64,000 nucleotides of DNA from Sphingobacterium cavernae (GTDB lineage Bacteria; Bacteroidota; Bacteroidia; Sphingobacteriales; Sphingobacteriaceae): positions 1 to 64,000 of the forward strand of contig NZ_VIQM01000021.1 of assembly GCF_008520265.1 (NCBI RefSeq). The letters are read 5' to 3'. Below, piece after piece: positions 63,088 to 64,000 of the stretch. The position numbers and the translations under genes are program-made. Below the pieces are notes generated by a model. The model did not search any database and was not told the DNA's origin. It saw only the letters and a program-made list of their open reading frames with translations. The first letter of the stretch is position 1, and each line of letters begins with the position of its first letter.

Positions 63088-63316
63088 GTTTGTAAATTTT
63101 AAATGAATTGAAAATTGAATTAACGCTGAATGGCTTACGAGTCTAAGGCTAACTAAGCAAAAGAAAACAGGATAAAAATGACGAAGTGAAGGAGGCTCCA
63201 TTCACCAAGAATGGATACCCATTTTTTGAACTGTTTTATTGGGTGTGTAGGAATTTGAGGGATGGAGCATGTCAGACAGACGAAGTAACTTGGCGATTAA
63301 TTTAATTGAAGAAAAA

Positions 63317-63347
63317 AAGACTTTAGGCTCGATGCCTAAAGTCTTTT
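63317..63347. terminator. Terminator of the right-end minus-strand gene
   Basis: AAGACTTTAGGC-TCGAT-GCCTAAAGTCTT with a T-run on the minus strand just after the gene's stop at 63353. Confidence 0.8.
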
Positions 63348-63352
63348 AAGAA

Positions 63353-63970
63353 TTAATCGTCTTGTAACTCTCTAATCTCTCGTTGCTTTTCTTTGATACT
63401 CCATCTCAATCGTTGTTCTTCTTCTTTTTTAATCACTGTTTCTTCCACTTTTTCAGGATTTCTTCGGTATATAGAATCTAAGGTGTTGGCGACTAATGGA
63501 TATTCTAAATTGAGCATTCGGTACTTAACTTCAAAAGAATTTGATTGCTCTAAATTTTTATTAAGTATCCATATTTGACCAAAGCAAAAGAGTATTCCAC
63601 AAAATAAAAATGAGAAAATGCATATTACACTTAGTGATTTATAATCAAGTGTATGCTTGGTTATAACCAATGTTTTTTCAGGAATAGCAGATACTGAGTC
63701 TATTAAAGAATTACGTTTGACTTCTAATTTCTCGATAGAATCATTTATGATATTTTCGATAGCCGGAGCAATTCCTTTGTATTGGTCAATGGTTAGAAAA
63801 TAAGGACCTAAAGCTTGTAGGAAACTATTTAGATTTTTCTCTCTACTAACGATTAAATCTTTTAGCACGTTCAAATTTTCAATTAAAGATTTGTTAAGGT
63901 TCGCTGTTTGCTCATTTTTCGCTGTTATGTCAGGAGATAAGTTCAATAGTTCTTTATTAATAGTGTCCAT
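63353..63970 (-). CDS. Membrane coiled-coil protein, mobilisation-associated type (start uncertain)
   Basis: 205 residues from the ATG at 63970. Helical, with a single membrane segment near residues 111-133 ('LSVICIFSFLFCGILFCFGQ') and a charged C-terminal coiled coil ('KKEEEQRLRW...EKQREIREL'). No enzyme motif. Such proteins follow relaxase genes in Bacteroidota mobilisable elements. The frame remains open upstream to the window edge, so the true start may lie outside. Neighbour of the RadC-like gene on the same strand. Confidence 0.6.
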   Translation of the reverse strand: MDTINKELLNLSPDITAKNEQTANLNKSLIENLNVLKDLIVSREKNLNSFLQALGPYFLTIDQYKGIAPAIENIINDSIEKLEVKRNSLIDSVSAIPEKTLVITKHTLDYKSLSVICIFSFLFCGILFCFGQIWILNKNLEQSNSFEVKYRMLNLEYPLVANTLDSIYRRNPEKVEETVIKKEEEQRLRWSIKEKQREIRELQDD

Positions 63971-64000
63971 TAAGATCTCTATTTCTATTAATTTTTGCTG

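Overview
The window looks like a chromosomal segment of an AT-rich Bacteroidota, most likely Sphingobacteriia/Chitinophagia-like. It carries a SusC/SusD pair with a GH92 mannosidase, TAnnTTTG promoter boxes, lipoprotein signals typical of the phylum, a group III truncated haemoglobin, and DUF4965 and DUF3857 proteins. I cannot name a genus from sequence alone.

Region 1 (1 to about 20.7 kb) is read here as an integron. The left edge holds the 5' end of a tyrosine recombinase on the minus strand. It is followed by a roughly 170 bp attI-like region and then a one-way array of small plus-strand cassettes. Each gene cassette ends in a 125-130 bp imperfect palindrome (attC type A). The R'' box of that palindrome is complementary to the first 7-10 bases of the same cassette, the signature expected if the circular cassette is the real unit. 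Between gene cassettes lie eight copies of a 163 bp geneless cassette (type B). One copy sits inverted inside the R'' box of an attC. Cassette cargo: a WYL regulator with Cass2-like and DUF1801 proteins, DUF1990, an SH3 lipoprotein, a GNAT enzyme, a GT39-like glycosyltransferase, a 981-residue protein with tandem cold-shock domains plus a coiled-coil partner, a second methionine aminopeptidase, a rifampin ADP-ribosyltransferase with a SnoaL protein, DUF4180 with an FGE-like protein, a FAD monooxygenase with DUF3995, and unknown proteins. From 17.8 to 20.3 kb the array decays: half attC sites, a frameshifted gene and gene fragments. A second Arr gene follows.

Region 2 (21 to 37.3 kb) holds an oxidoreductase, a two-component system, then a polysaccharide-utilisation-type locus: SusC, SusD, a DUF1735/discoidin surface protein, a zinc-peptidase-like lipoprotein, a GH92 mannosidase, a basic-secretory-protein-like peptidase and a DUF4965 glutaminase-like protein. 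The combination suggests a mannosylated glycoprotein as target.

Region 3 (37.8 to 52.1 kb) is ordinary core-type DNA: the ATP-grasp/alpha-E/transglutaminase operon, a cysteine-synthase-like enzyme, DsbD, an Lrp regulator, a DUF3857 protein, a DUF1080 lipoprotein, an M28 peptidase, Smr and haemoglobin genes, an ankyrin lipoprotein and tRNA-Pro(TGG).

Region 4 (52.2 to 62.5 kb) is a sulfur-metabolism cluster headed by a Crp/Fnr regulator: split YeeE/YedE transporter, TauE/SafE exporter, two persulfide-dioxygenase/rhodanese fusions (one cytoplasmic, one secreted), a rhodanese, a DUF2490 barrel, thioredoxin, DoxX, a SoxB-like hydrolase and a TlpA-like thioredoxin. Five near-palindromes (GTAAC-N4-GTTAC) lie upstream of its transcription units. 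Each has its centre exactly 29.5 bp before a TAnnTTTG-like box, which places it at about -41.5.

The right edge (62.6 to 64.0 kb) has a RadC/JAB protein and a membrane coiled-coil protein, both on the minus strand, that look like the border of a mobilisable element.
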